Assembly: GCF_000832305.1 (NCBI RefSeq)
Contig: NZ_CP010537.1
Span: forward strand, 558,001 to 622,000
DNA: 64,000 nt
Reading direction: 5' to 3'
From: Cupriavidus basilensis
GTDB lineage: Bacteria; Pseudomonadota; Gammaproteobacteria; Burkholderiales; Burkholderiaceae
In this document: positions 19,365 through 28,417 of the stretch, in pieces
Layout: the number at the start of each line of letters is the position of its first letter
How positions within the stretch are numbered: the stretch's first letter is position 1
The notes under the pieces: generated by a model
Databases searched by the model: none
What the model was told of the DNA's origin: nothing
Seen by the model: the letters and a program-made list of their open reading frames with translations, nothing else
Translations under genes and position numbers: made by a program

Positions 19365-20354
19365 ATGAAGGTATCTGGACTTAACGCGCGACGTGCCGCC
19401 ATCGGCCTGGCTGGTGCACTGTCGATGGCAATCGGCCTGCCTTCGCATGCGGCAGGGGACTACCCGAATCGGCCCATCAAGATGGTGATTCCCTATACCC
19501 CCGGCGGTTCCATCGATACGGTTGGCCGGCTGGTCGCCGCGCAACTGCAGCGTCAGATGGGGCAGCCTATTGTTGTGGAGAATCGCCCAGGCGCGTCGGG
19601 GATGATCGGCTCGGAAGCCGTTGCCAAGGCCCAGTCGGACGGCTATACGCTCCTCTTCAACGCGTCCAGCCAAGTCTATCTTCCTCTGGTTGCCAAGAAC
19701 GCACCGTATGACGCCATCAAGGACTACACCCCGATTGGACAGATTGGCCACGTGCCGCTGCTGGTGGTGGCGAATACCAATGTTCCGGCGAACTCGCTGC
19801 GCGAGCTCGTGCAGCTGGCCAAGGCCAAGCCAAGAACCTACGCCTGGGCGACTTCGGGGCTGGGGACGACCAGCCATCTCACTGAAGAGATGATCCGCCA
19901 CTCGTTCAAGCTCGATATGGAGATTGTTTCCTACAAAGGGGCGGTTCCACAGCTCAACGATGTCATGGGAGGCCATGTAACAGCTGCGGTTTCGCCGATG
20001 CCTGGCGTATATCCGTTCGTCAAGGGCGGGCGTTTGAAGGTCCTCGCGGTTACCAGTGGCAAGCGGATTCCCCAACTGCCTGATGTCCCGACTGTGGCGG
20101 AGAGCGGGCTGCCAGGCTTTGAGTTGCTGTCATGGTACGGAATCTGGGGCCCGGCTAATCTGCCGGCTGAGATCACACAACGCCTTTCACGAGAAGTCAA
20201 CAAGGCCGTCCAGGATCCGGCGATGAAGGCGCGATTCGCGGATATGTCGTTCGAGACCGTGCAATCGACGCCGGAGCAGTTCAAGGCATTGATCAGCTCC
20301 GACATCACCAAGGTGTCCGCCATCGTCAAGGCAGCAAACATCCAGATTGATTGA
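19365..20354 (+). CDS. Bug-family (TctC-like) periplasmic receptor
   Basis: The 329-residue protein has a signal peptide ending SHAAG and the Bug fold signatures PNRPIKMVIPYTPGGSIDTV (near residue 30), VVENRPGASG, VSYKGAVPQL and DVPTVAESG. These receptors bind carboxylated or aromatic small molecules in the periplasm and pass them to a TctAB transporter or to a sensor. It is followed after 12 bp by the MmgE/PrpD gene. No TctA or TctB gene occurs in the window. AGGAGG precedes the start. Confidence 0.95.
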   Translation: MKVSGLNARRAAIGLAGALSMAIGLPSHAAGDYPNRPIKMVIPYTPGGSIDTVGRLVAAQLQRQMGQPIVVENRPGASGMIGSEAVAKAQSDGYTLLFNASSQVYLPLVAKNAPYDAIKDYTPIGQIGHVPLLVVANTNVPANSLRELVQLAKAKPRTYAWATSGLGTTSHLTEEMIRHSFKLDMEIVSYKGAVPQLNDVMGGHVTAAVSPMPGVYPFVKGGRLKVLAVTSGKRIPQLPDVPTVAESGLPGFELLSWYGIWGPANLPAEITQRLSREVNKAVQDPAMKARFADMSFETVQSTPEQFKALISSDITKVSAIVKAANIQID

Positions 20355-20366
20355 GACGAGACGACT

Positions 20367-21752
20367 ATGAATTTCAACGGGCCGGATGTGGAAATGACAG
20401 CGGCGCTTGCATCCTGGATTGCGAACGTCAGAAATGACGACCTGCCGCTGGAGGTGAGAGAGGCCGTTGGCTTGCTGTCTCTCGACACCTTCGGGGCGGG
20501 ACTCACCGGCCATGATGAGCCGTGGTCGAAAGCCATCGCCGACTGGGCAGCCGAGGGCAGCCAGGTGCCACGTGTGAAGGGCGCGCGCGCCTGGGGAAGT
20601 CAGAGCGTGACATATCGGGCAGCTGATGCAGCCCTGGTAAATGGCGCAGCGGCGCATGCGTATGAATTGGATGACTTTCACAATGCAAAGGTCCATCTTG
20701 GTGCCGTCGTGTTGCCGGCGGTCTTCGCTTTGGCAGAGGAGCACCACGTAGCGCCTGGGCGGGTGGAGACCGCCATCGCCGTCGGTTACGAGACGATGAT
20801 CCGCTGTTCACTTGCGCTGCAGCCGGCGCTTGCACGTATGAAGGGGTGGCACATGACGGCCGTGTGCGCGCCCTTAGGCGCCGCAGCGGCTTCGGCGGTC
20901 ATGCTGGGCCTCGACGCCCAGCGTACGGCGTGGGCGCTGGGACTTGCCGGCACCCAATCTGGCGGGCTCTTCGCATTTGCATGCGATGGCTCGGATTCGA
21001 AGCGCTTCCATCCGGGGCGCGGTGCTCATGCAGGGGTCATGGCTGCGGAACTCGCGGCACGAGGGCTTACGGGTCCGGGAAAACTGTTCGAGACCGAAGA
21101 TGGAGGGTGGTTGAAGGCATTCTCGGATGATCCCAGGCCGGACGAAATCCTGAACGGGTTGGGCCGGGAATGGCGCATGCCACGAACCAACTTCAAGCCA
21201 TATGCCTGCTGTGGGAGCGCGCACTCTCATGTGGATTGCGCGCTTCAGCTGAGGGAAGAGTGGTCCCGCCAGGGGAAAATCAAGGTCGGCATGCCCACTG
21301 TCGTGGACGTGCAGTGCGGCTACAGGTACGAGCCGGGAAGCGTGCTCAACGCCCAGATGAGCGGACGCTACAGCCTCGCCGTGGCTCTGATCGATGGGCA
21401 GGTCCTGCCTGCACAGTTTGGCGACAAGCGGCTGTCTGACCCGGAGGTTGTCGCACTTGCAAATGCAATGGAAATCGTCCGCGATCCTCAGCTTGATGCG
21501 CTGTATCCGGCGAGCTTCTGCGGATGGGTGGAGCTTGAGTCGCGAGATGGCAAGCGAGTACGGGCGGAACAAACCAATCCGTCCGGCTCAGCGGAGAATC
21601 TTGCGCGCCCGGCAGCCATTCGCGCAAAGTTCAGGGCATTGACAGAGTCTGTCTTGTCACCGGGGCAGGCAGACGAGCTAACCGCCGCGTTTGGAAAGCT
21701 AAGCACGACTTGCGTCAAGGACATTCTCACCTTGGCCGTTCGTCGGAACTAA
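20367..21752 (+). CDS. MmgE/PrpD family protein
   Basis: The 461-residue protein shows the family layout: an all-helical N-terminal domain with NGAAAHAYELDDFHNAKVHL near residue 93, GLAGTQSGGLFAF in the middle, and a C-terminal domain with CCGSAHSHVDCAL. Members include 2-methylcitrate dehydratase and iminodisuccinate epimerase, so it may dehydrate or isomerise a polycarboxylate. It follows the Bug gene by 12 bp, so receptor and enzyme probably share a substrate or pathway. Its stop overlaps that of the convergent LysR gene. Confidence 0.92.
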   Translation: MNFNGPDVEMTAALASWIANVRNDDLPLEVREAVGLLSLDTFGAGLTGHDEPWSKAIADWAAEGSQVPRVKGARAWGSQSVTYRAADAALVNGAAAHAYELDDFHNAKVHLGAVVLPAVFALAEEHHVAPGRVETAIAVGYETMIRCSLALQPALARMKGWHMTAVCAPLGAAAASAVMLGLDAQRTAWALGLAGTQSGGLFAFACDGSDSKRFHPGRGAHAGVMAAELAARGLTGPGKLFETEDGGWLKAFSDDPRPDEILNGLGREWRMPRTNFKPYACCGSAHSHVDCALQLREEWSRQGKIKVGMPTVVDVQCGYRYEPGSVLNAQMSGRYSLAVALIDGQVLPAQFGDKRLSDPEVVALANAMEIVRDPQLDALYPASFCGWVELESRDGKRVRAEQTNPSGSAENLARPAAIRAKFRALTESVLSPGQADELTAAFGKLSTTCVKDILTLAVRRN

Positions 21753-22648
21753 GCTACTGAGCTGTCCACGTCTGGAACTCCAAGTGCCTTCAAGGCTCGC
21801 AGCAGTACCGGTGACTGGTTCGCGGGGTTCCAGATTGCAGAGTATTCCGCCACGGCTGAGACATCGTTTAGCTCCCTCAGTGCAACGCCTGGCAACGAAG
21901 CCTTCGCAAGCGTGGCAGGGACCAGAGCGAAACCTCGTCCCAAGCCTACGAGGCTGACCACGGAAAGCAGATGCTTGGCGTAGTGGCGGATGTGGGGACT
22001 GAATCCGGCTTGCATGCACGTGGCGGTAACGAGATCGAAGTAAGCAGGCGCGCTGTCACGTGGAATTGCGACGAAAGGGACATCCGCGAGCTGGAAAAGG
22101 TCGATCTTCTTGCGTTTTGACGCAGGGTGGTCGTCCGGTAGCGCTGCAACCAGGCGTTCTTTATGAACGACGTGTGCGCGCAACTCAGCAGGCGGTGTTC
22201 CTATTTGGGCGAACCCGAGATCAATGCGGTCGCGTTGCAATGCGTCGACTTGCTCGGCCGTGCTGATTTCTTCCCAGGTCAGGTCAATCTCGCTGATGTC
22301 TTTTTCGAACTTTCGGACGATGTTCTCGATGTTCATGTAGAGCACAGCCGCGACGAAACCGATGCGGAGGTGGCCGATGTCACCGTGTTCCGCCTTCTTG
22401 ACCGCTTCCACCGTCGCATCAAGCTGGTTCAGCATGCGGCGTGCTTCGCGCACCAGCGCGGAGCCAGCTGGTGTCAGTTTCACGGTACGCCGATTGCGGT
22501 CGAAGAGTTGCACGCCCAAGTCTTCCTCCAACTGCTGGATGTGCTTCGTCAGGGGCGGCTGGGATATCGCAAGCCGTTGCGCGGCGCGGCCGAAATGGAG
22601 TTCTTCGGCTAGCACGAGAAAGAGGCGGAGGGTACGGAGTTCGAGCAT
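21749..22648 (-). CDS. LysR-family transcriptional regulator
   Basis: The 299-residue protein has a typical helix-turn-helix (LRTLRLFLVLAEELHFGRAA, SQPPLTKHI) and an effector domain (LRIGFVAAVLYMN, GLGRGFALVPATLA) of the CatR/BenM-like branch. It is divergent from the operon starting at 22865, its likely target. The intergenic region holds CTAATCGGGAATTAG (a short inverted repeat) and the shared element copy C. Confidence 0.95.
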   Translation of the reverse strand: MLELRTLRLFLVLAEELHFGRAAQRLAISQPPLTKHIQQLEEDLGVQLFDRNRRTVKLTPAGSALVREARRMLNQLDATVEAVKKAEHGDIGHLRIGFVAAVLYMNIENIVRKFEKDISEIDLTWEEISTAEQVDALQRDRIDLGFAQIGTPPAELRAHVVHKERLVAALPDDHPASKRKKIDLFQLADVPFVAIPRDSAPAYFDLVTATCMQAGFSPHIRHYAKHLLSVVSLVGLGRGFALVPATLAKASLPGVALRELNDVSAVAEYSAIWNPANQSPVLLRALKALGVPDVDSSVA

Positions 22649-22730
22649 TTCGGGTGCTGCCGCGTTGCAGCAACGCGGCGTCGATGGGTCTCACTTATTC
22701 TAATCGGGAATTAGTCTCTTCCGAAATATG

Positions 22731-22740
22731 TATTGGACGC
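22731..22740 (+). promoter_or_regulatory. Shared promoter element, copy C (right half)
   Basis: TATTGGACGC, identical to the right end of copy B, placed 125 bp before the CMD-like gene in a LysR divergent region. The left half is not conserved. Confidence 0.4.
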
Positions 22741-22864
22741 TATCGATTCGTCGACCCAGAATACAGCCATCAAATCAAGAATGAAACGGAGACAAGCCTT
22801 ACCCGGCGGCACATCGATGATGGCGTCCGGGGCGGTGTTCCGGTTCATTGTCACCTCGGAACAC

Positions 22865-23428
22865 ATGCACACCATGGAACGTCTCCAGCCGCTCAAACCT
22901 GAAGAACTGTCGCCCGAACAGCGCGAGGTGTACGACGCCATTGCTTCCGGTCCGCGTGGCCAAGTACGTGGCCCGCTGGCCATGTGGCTGCACCGCGCCG
23001 GACTTGCCAGCCGAGCCCAGGCACTTGGACAGTATTGCCGTTACGACTCCTCGCTGCCTCCTCGGCTTTCCGAGCTTGCCATTCTCGTGATGGCCCGAAC
23101 CTGGATGGCCGAGTTTGAGTGGTGGGCCCACAAGCCTATCGCGCTGAAGGCGGGCGTGTCATCCGAGGTAGTCGAAGCGATTCGCGTTGGCAAGACGCCG
23201 GAGTTTTCGCTCCCGGATGAAGCCGTCGTCTACGACTTCATTAATGAACTCCACGCTACGCGCAATGTCTCGGATGCGCTCTATCAACGTGCGCTCGACG
23301 TCCTTGGCAAGGAGAGGGTCGTAGACCTGGTGGGTGTGGCCGGGTATTACACCCTGATCTCCATGACCATCAATGTGTTTGGCGTCGTGCCGCCTGACGG
23401 GAGCGCGCCGGAGCTCCAGAAAGCCTGA
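22865..23428 (+). CDS. Carboxymuconolactone decarboxylase-like (AhpD fold) protein
   Basis: The 187-residue helical protein contains the CMD domain (LPPRLSELAILVMARTW, then AEFEWWAHKPIALKAG). The AhpD CxxC pair is absent, and the EFEWWAH stretch is that of gamma-carboxymuconolactone decarboxylase relatives. Decarboxylation or isomerisation of a ring-cleavage lactone is possible but unproven. ATG 22865 is chosen since the frame upstream has no homology. It is the first gene of the operon ending at the terminator at 28201. Confidence 0.82.
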   Translation: MHTMERLQPLKPEELSPEQREVYDAIASGPRGQVRGPLAMWLHRAGLASRAQALGQYCRYDSSLPPRLSELAILVMARTWMAEFEWWAHKPIALKAGVSSEVVEAIRVGKTPEFSLPDEAVVYDFINELHATRNVSDALYQRALDVLGKERVVDLVGVAGYYTLISMTINVFGVVPPDGSAPELQKA

Positions 23429-23482
23429 CGGCTTGCGTTCCAATCAACTTCGTTTGCGAATCAAGAGATAGAGGTATCAAGA

Positions 23483-24283
23483 ATGGCTGGTCGTCTGGAA
23501 GGAAAGGTCGTCATCGTTACCGGTGCAGGTTGCGTCGGTCCGGGCTGGGGTAATGGTCGTGCGGTTGCTGTGCGTTTTGCGGAAGAAGGCGCGAAGGTAT
23601 TCGCGGTGGACAAGAACCAGGACCCGATGGTGGAAACCCTGGACCGTCTGGCGGCAGTCGGTGGCGAGTTTGCATCGCATCTCTGCGATGTGACTGACTC
23701 GGCCGCCGTTGGCGCAATGGTCGAGGCCTGTGTTGAACGATTTGGCCGCGTGGATATCCTGGTCAACAATGTTGGCGGGTCTGCGAAGGGCGGGCCGGTT
23801 CAGCTGAGCGAAGAAGACTGGGACCGTCAGCTTAACTTCAACCTGAAGAGCGTTTTCCTGACTTGCAAGCACGTGCTGCCGCACATGGAAAAACAGGGTA
23901 GCGGCGCCATCGTGAATACGGCGTCAACGTCCGGTATCCGCTGGACTGGTTCCGCTCAAGTGGGGTATGCATCGGCCAAGGCTGCCATCATCCAGTTCTC
24001 ACGCGTGGTCGCCGTCGAGTACGCGAAGAAGAACGTTCGCGTGAACACGGTGGTTCCTGGTCAGATGCATACGCCGATGGTCGAGGCGCGCCTGGCAGGT
24101 CAGCGTGCGGGTGGCGATGTCGATACGCTGCTCGCGCAACGTCAGGCTCGCATTCCTCTTGGCTTCATGGGCGATGGCCGCGACACGGCGAACGCTGCAC
24201 TCTTCCTGGCTTCGGACGAGGCTCGGTTCGTCACCGGTACTGAGATTGTCGTTGACGGCGGCATGAGCGTTCGCTGCGACTAA
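23483..24283 (+). CDS. Short-chain dehydrogenase/reductase
   Basis: The 266-residue SDR has a nucleotide-binding loop TGAGCVGPGWGNGRA (residues 10-24), NNVGG, a serine in TAST and the catalytic YASAK. The glycine-rich loop is longer than the usual TGxxxGxG, as in some dedicated catabolic SDRs. It should oxidise or reduce an alcohol/ketone with NAD(P). It is second in the operon, 54 bp after the CMD gene and 44 bp before a Bug gene. Confidence 0.94.
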   Translation: MAGRLEGKVVIVTGAGCVGPGWGNGRAVAVRFAEEGAKVFAVDKNQDPMVETLDRLAAVGGEFASHLCDVTDSAAVGAMVEACVERFGRVDILVNNVGGSAKGGPVQLSEEDWDRQLNFNLKSVFLTCKHVLPHMEKQGSGAIVNTASTSGIRWTGSAQVGYASAKAAIIQFSRVVAVEYAKKNVRVNTVVPGQMHTPMVEARLAGQRAGGDVDTLLAQRQARIPLGFMGDGRDTANAALFLASDEARFVTGTEIVVDGGMSVRCD

Positions 24284-24327
24284 CCCTGAATGGCACATTA
24301 CAGCGCAAGAGAACTCGAGGAGTCGCA

Positions 24328-25323
24328 ATGAAGTCAAGTTTCCACGTGATGCGTCGTCGGTCGCTCGGTCTGGTGGCCGCTGCGGTACTGGGGGCTGTAG
24401 CATTCCCCGCAGCGGCCGGCGGGGCATATCCGGACAAACCGATTCGGCTGGTCGTGGCGTTCTCGGCGGGAGGGCCCACCGACATCATCGCGCGTGTCAT
24501 CGCGAAAGACATGAGTTCGCGGTTAGGGCAGCAAATTATCGTAGACAACCGGCCGGGTGCAGGCGGAAACATTGCTGCGGAGTTTGCGGCAAAGTCGCCG
24601 GCCGACGGATACACGTTGCTCTATAACAGCTCCTCGATTGCGATTTCTCCTGCGCTGTTCAATCTCTCGAAACTGAATCCGGATCAGATTTTTACGCCGG
24701 TCGGTTACGTAGCAAATGTGCCGCTTGTTCTCATCGTGAACTCGGCGTCGCCGGTCAAGACACCGGCCGACTTTATCAAGTTGCTCAAGGACAAGCCTGG
24801 CCAGCTGAACTTTGGCTCGTCAGGCAACGGCACCATCGATCATCTGACGAGTGCCGTGTTCGCTGACAAAACGAAGACGAAGTTCAACCACGTGCCGTAC
24901 AAAGGCAACGCGGCGGCATTGCCTGACCTTCTGGCTGGCCGCATTGATTTCATGATGTCCGGAAGCCTGAATGCCGTCCTGCCGTTCGTCAAGGAAGGAA
25001 GGCTGCGCGCCATTGCTGCTACCACGTCGAAGCGAGTTTCGGTTTTGCCCGGCGTTCCTACGTTGGCGGAAACCGTGATTCCCGGATTTGACTCGGGCAC
25101 GTGGCAGGGAATCGTGGCACCGGTGGGCGCCCCGGCGCAGGTCGTCGAACGCCTGAATCGCGAGCTGAACCAGACGCTGAAGTCGCCGGAAGTTGTGAAG
25201 GCGTTGCAAGCGCAAGGTGCGGAGCCCACCGGCGGAACGCCTTCGCAGTACCACGACCTCATCCACAAGGAGTACGTTCGTTGGACGAAGGTCGTCAAAG
25301 AGACCGGCGCTACGGCGAACTAA
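24328..25323 (+). CDS. Bug-family (TctC-like) periplasmic receptor
   Basis: The 331-residue protein has a twin-arginine-like N-terminus (MRRRSLGLVAAAVL), cleavage near PAAAGGA, and the Bug motifs YPDKPIRLVVAFSAGGPTDI, VDNRPGAGGN and GVPTLAET. A GAGGAG site precedes the ATG. It lies between the SDR and the amidohydrolase, so it likely delivers or senses that pathway's substrate. Confidence 0.95.
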   Translation: MKSSFHVMRRRSLGLVAAAVLGAVAFPAAAGGAYPDKPIRLVVAFSAGGPTDIIARVIAKDMSSRLGQQIIVDNRPGAGGNIAAEFAAKSPADGYTLLYNSSSIAISPALFNLSKLNPDQIFTPVGYVANVPLVLIVNSASPVKTPADFIKLLKDKPGQLNFGSSGNGTIDHLTSAVFADKTKTKFNHVPYKGNAAALPDLLAGRIDFMMSGSLNAVLPFVKEGRLRAIAATTSKRVSVLPGVPTLAETVIPGFDSGTWQGIVAPVGAPAQVVERLNRELNQTLKSPEVVKALQAQGAEPTGGTPSQYHDLIHKEYVRWTKVVKETGATAN

Positions 25324-25344
25324 ACGATTCAAGGCAAGGGAAGC

Positions 25345-26160
25345 ATGTCGGTTTCCACTCCTGTGTGGGATTGCCACACGCATATCTACGGCCCTTACGA
25401 TCGCTATCCGCTGCCCAAGGAAGCCGTCTATGTGCCAGAGGCCGCGCCATTCGACGCGCTACGTGCGGTACACAAATCGATTGGCATCACCCACGGGGTG
25501 ATCGTCCAGGCTGCCAACTATGGGCCGAATCATTGCGCGTTGTTGGCTGCCTTGGATGCTGGCAATGGGGCGTATCGAGGCATCGCCGTCATTTCGCCAG
25601 AAATCCCGGATGAAAAGCTCGCGATGATGGCGGCTCGTGGCGTCAAGGGGATTCGGATTGGTTTGATGAGCCATCTGGGTAACTCGTTTGATGCCGGCAA
25701 GGTGCGAGCGCTGGTTGAGCGCATACGACCGTACGGTTGGCACGCGCTGATCCATGGAGAACCCGAGAACGTAATGGCTGCGGCGGATGCTGCTGGTCAC
25801 TATGGCGTGAAGCTGGTCATAGATCACATGGCCCGTCTTTCCTTGGATGCGCCCGACCTGACTGCCCGCCTCGATGACATCTGCACGCTGCTGCGTCACG
25901 AGCATGTATGGATCAAGGTTTCCGGAGTTGACCGTATCACCAAGGGTCGACTGGACGCGCCAGAGGCCAAAGCGGTGTTGCAGCGCCTGGTAGAGACGGC
26001 GCCGAAGCGTGCAATCTGGGGGACGGACTGGCCGCATCCGAACCTGACTTATCCAGTGCCCAAGGACGATGCGCTGCTCTCCTGGCTAGGTTCCGCTGTC
26101 GGGGATGAAGCCATGCTGAAAGCCGTTCTGTCCGAGAACCCCGCCAGCCTGTATCAATAA
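25345..26160 (+). CDS. Amidohydrolase-2 family, 2-pyrone-4,6-dicarboxylate lactonase-like
   Basis: The 271-residue TIM-barrel protein has the metal-site HTH (residues 10-12 in WDCHTHIYGP), a histidine in ALIHGE, another in VIDHMARL and an aspartate in GTDWPHPN. The HTHIYGP and GTDWPHPN stretches are typical of the LigI-like 2-pyrone-4,6-dicarboxylate hydrolase branch. It should hydrolyse a lactone or related ester of a carboxylic acid. It is 21 bp after the Bug gene and 22 bp before the SMP-30 gene. Confidence 0.88.
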   Translation: MSVSTPVWDCHTHIYGPYDRYPLPKEAVYVPEAAPFDALRAVHKSIGITHGVIVQAANYGPNHCALLAALDAGNGAYRGIAVISPEIPDEKLAMMAARGVKGIRIGLMSHLGNSFDAGKVRALVERIRPYGWHALIHGEPENVMAAADAAGHYGVKLVIDHMARLSLDAPDLTARLDDICTLLRHEHVWIKVSGVDRITKGRLDAPEAKAVLQRLVETAPKRAIWGTDWPHPNLTYPVPKDDALLSWLGSAVGDEAMLKAVLSENPASLYQ

Positions 26161-26182
26161 CAATGCCAGAGAGGAGACCATC

Positions 26183-27136
26183 ATGCAGGACGCTTCCTTG
26201 TCGGTCGAGCCCATCCGCTATCCGGACGCACGCATTCAAGCACTCAGCCCGCGGTTCGAAAAGTACCACTTGCCTCTGGCAGCGATCGACCGCATCGCGA
26301 CGGGTGGCCGATGGAATGAGGGGCCTGTGTGGTTTGGCGATGCACGCTGTCTGCTTTGGAGTGACGTGCCGAACAACCGGATTCTTCGCTGGGACGAGGA
26401 GACGGGCAACACCACCATCTTTCGCAAGCCATCTAACAACGCCAACGGGAATACCCGCGACAGGCAAGGGCGCTTGGTTACCTGCGAGCACGGCGGCCGA
26501 CGAGTCACCCGTACTGAATACGATGGCTCCATCACCGTGTTGGCTGACCAGTACGACGGGAAGCCGTTGAATTCCCCCAACGATGTGGTTGTGAAGTCGG
26601 ATGGATCTGTCTGGTTCACGGATCCGCCGTTTGGCATCGTCGGGTTCTACCAGGGCGAGAAAGCCGTAGCCGAGCTTCCCGAGCGTGTCTATCGCATTGA
26701 TCCGCATACCGGGGAGCTGAGCGTGGTTGCTGACGATGTGAGCGGTCCAAATGGCCTGGCTTTCTCTCCAGATGAGAAACTTCTGTACGTCATCGAGTCC
26801 CGCACTCGTCCGCGTCGGATTCGTGCCTTTCACGTATCCGGCGACGGTGAAAGCCTGACGGACAGCAAGGTGTTGATCGATGCCGGACCCGGCACCCCTG
26901 ATGGCTTCAGGGTAGATGTTGACGGAAACCTTTGGTGCGGTTGGGGAATGGGCACGCCTGAGCTTGACGGAGTACGGGTCTTCGCTCCGGACGGTGAGGC
27001 GATTGGTCACATTGGCCTGCCTGAGCGATGCGCCAATCTTTGTTTCGGTGGTCGTCACCGCAATCGGCTTTTCATGGCGTCGTGCACGTCAATCTACGCC
27101 CTGTACGTCAACACGCAAGGGGCAATCGGCGGCTGA
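26183..27136 (+). CDS. SMP-30/gluconolactonase-family lactonase
   Basis: The 317-residue protein shows the six-bladed propeller motifs NEGPVWFGDARCLLWSDVPN, NSPNDVVVKSDGSVWFTDPP and SGPNGLAFSPDEKLLYV, with the expected Glu, Asn and Asp metal ligands. These enzymes open sugar or other lactones using a divalent metal. Its place next to a LigI-like lactonase suggests two successive hydrolytic steps or alternative substrates. It has no signal peptide, so it is cytoplasmic. Confidence 0.93.
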   Translation: MQDASLSVEPIRYPDARIQALSPRFEKYHLPLAAIDRIATGGRWNEGPVWFGDARCLLWSDVPNNRILRWDEETGNTTIFRKPSNNANGNTRDRQGRLVTCEHGGRRVTRTEYDGSITVLADQYDGKPLNSPNDVVVKSDGSVWFTDPPFGIVGFYQGEKAVAELPERVYRIDPHTGELSVVADDVSGPNGLAFSPDEKLLYVIESRTRPRRIRAFHVSGDGESLTDSKVLIDAGPGTPDGFRVDVDGNLWCGWGMGTPELDGVRVFAPDGEAIGHIGLPERCANLCFGGRHRNRLFMASCTSIYALYVNTQGAIGG

Positions 27137-27176
27137 CTGGCGCCGATTCAAGCGTTTCCATAGAGGGGACAGTGGT

Positions 27177-28136
27177 ATGAGAAGGACATTCCTGCGGGTG
27201 GCTTTGGCCTGCGCAATGGCAGCGCTTTGCTCGCAATCCGCGATGGCGGCGGATATCGCCCGGATGGTGGTAGCGTTTCCGGCTGGCGGTCCTGCGGATG
27301 CCCTGGCACGGTCGATCGCAAAACAGCTCGAAATCGAACTCAAGCGAACCGTCATCATCGACAACCGCCCAGGTGCAAATGGCGCTATCGCAGTCAGCGC
27401 GGTTACGAAGGGACCTGCCGATGGTTCGGTCTTCTTCCTGACCAGCGCCGGCGCAATCGTCATCAATCCAGCGTTGTATAAGAACCTGTCCTATAAGCCC
27501 GAAAAGGACTTGGTCCCCGTTTCTCTTGTGACGACCACGCCGCAGGTCATCGTTGCCCCTATGCAGTCCAAGTTCACGACGGCAAAAGACATCGTTGTTC
27601 TGAGTCGTTCGGGTAAGGCGGTGTCGCTGGCTTCCTCCGGGGTTGGCAGCATGCCGCATATGGCTATCGAACTCTTCAAGGCATCGACCGGCGCCGAGTT
27701 CCTCCATGTGGCATACAAGGGTGCAGCGCCGGCGATCACGGACACCATTGGCGGTCAAGTTGATGCGTTCTTCGGCGATGCCTCTGGCCTGCTGCCTTTC
27801 ATCGCAGGAAAAAAACTCAAGCCCATCGCCGTGACGACGAGTGCGAGGCTGCCCTATCTTCCCAACGTGCCCACGCTTGAAGAGGGAGGTATCAAGGGGG
27901 TGATCGCCGAGAACTGGTACGGCGTGATGGTACCGGCCGGCACCTCGCAGAAGGTTGTCCAGGAACTCAATTCCGCCATTCGCAAGACGCTCGAGAACAA
28001 GGAAGTCAAGGCTGGTCTCACGACCATGGGCATGACTCCGGCGCCGTCGTCTCCCTCGGAATTCGCTTCACGGATCCGCTCGGATGGAGAGAAGTGGTCG
28101 CGACTCATCACGGAACGCCGCGTGAAGCCGGAGTGA
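27177..28136 (+). CDS. Bug-family (TctC-like) periplasmic receptor
   Basis: The 319-residue protein begins at ATG 27177 after GAGGGGA, with a signal peptide ending AMAAD. Bug motifs: RMVVAFPAGGPADALA, IIDNRPGANG, VAYKGAAPAIT and NVPTLEEGG. It ends the second module, 65 bp before the strong terminator at 28201. It is the second Bug gene of this operon. Confidence 0.95.
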   Translation: MRRTFLRVALACAMAALCSQSAMAADIARMVVAFPAGGPADALARSIAKQLEIELKRTVIIDNRPGANGAIAVSAVTKGPADGSVFFLTSAGAIVINPALYKNLSYKPEKDLVPVSLVTTTPQVIVAPMQSKFTTAKDIVVLSRSGKAVSLASSGVGSMPHMAIELFKASTGAEFLHVAYKGAAPAITDTIGGQVDAFFGDASGLLPFIAGKKLKPIAVTTSARLPYLPNVPTLEEGGIKGVIAENWYGVMVPAGTSQKVVQELNSAIRKTLENKEVKAGLTTMGMTPAPSSPSEFASRIRSDGEKWSRLITERRVKPE

Positions 28137-28200
28137 CACGCAACGGAACTTTCTGACCCCTGTCCGACTTTGTAAAGTCTCCAGGAATCGAGGCAGGGTT

Positions 28201-28234
28201 AGCCCGGCGGAGTGCCTACCGCCGGGCTTTTTTT
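28201..28234 (+). terminator. Rho-independent terminator
   Basis: AGCCCGGCGG, eight loop bases, CCGCCGGGCT, then a T run to 28234. A perfect 10-bp GC-rich stem with a U-tract marks the end of the operon that starts at 22865. Confidence 0.92.
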
Positions 28235-28283
28235 GTATTTGCCGCAAGCGTCGTTCGGTGGCCGGCTTGGATGGTGCTCCGCA

Positions 28284-28304
28284 AAATTCCACGGTATGGA
28301 ATTT
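28284..28304. promoter_or_regulatory. Candidate IclR-type operator
   Basis: AAATTCCA, five bases, TGGAATTT: a perfect 8-bp inverted repeat centred 124 bp before the Bug gene at 28418. IclR-family regulators often bind TGGAA/TTCCA palindromes, and the operon it precedes ends with an IclR gene. Confidence 0.6.
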
Positions 28305-28417
28305 GGGGGGTGTCCGATCGCCAGCTTGCCGCTAACCTGTATCTAACAAAGAAACGCGCTGAGATGAGGGACGTATCGCGTCTCACACGCTCAAGCATTC
28401 GTTAACAGGAGACAAGT

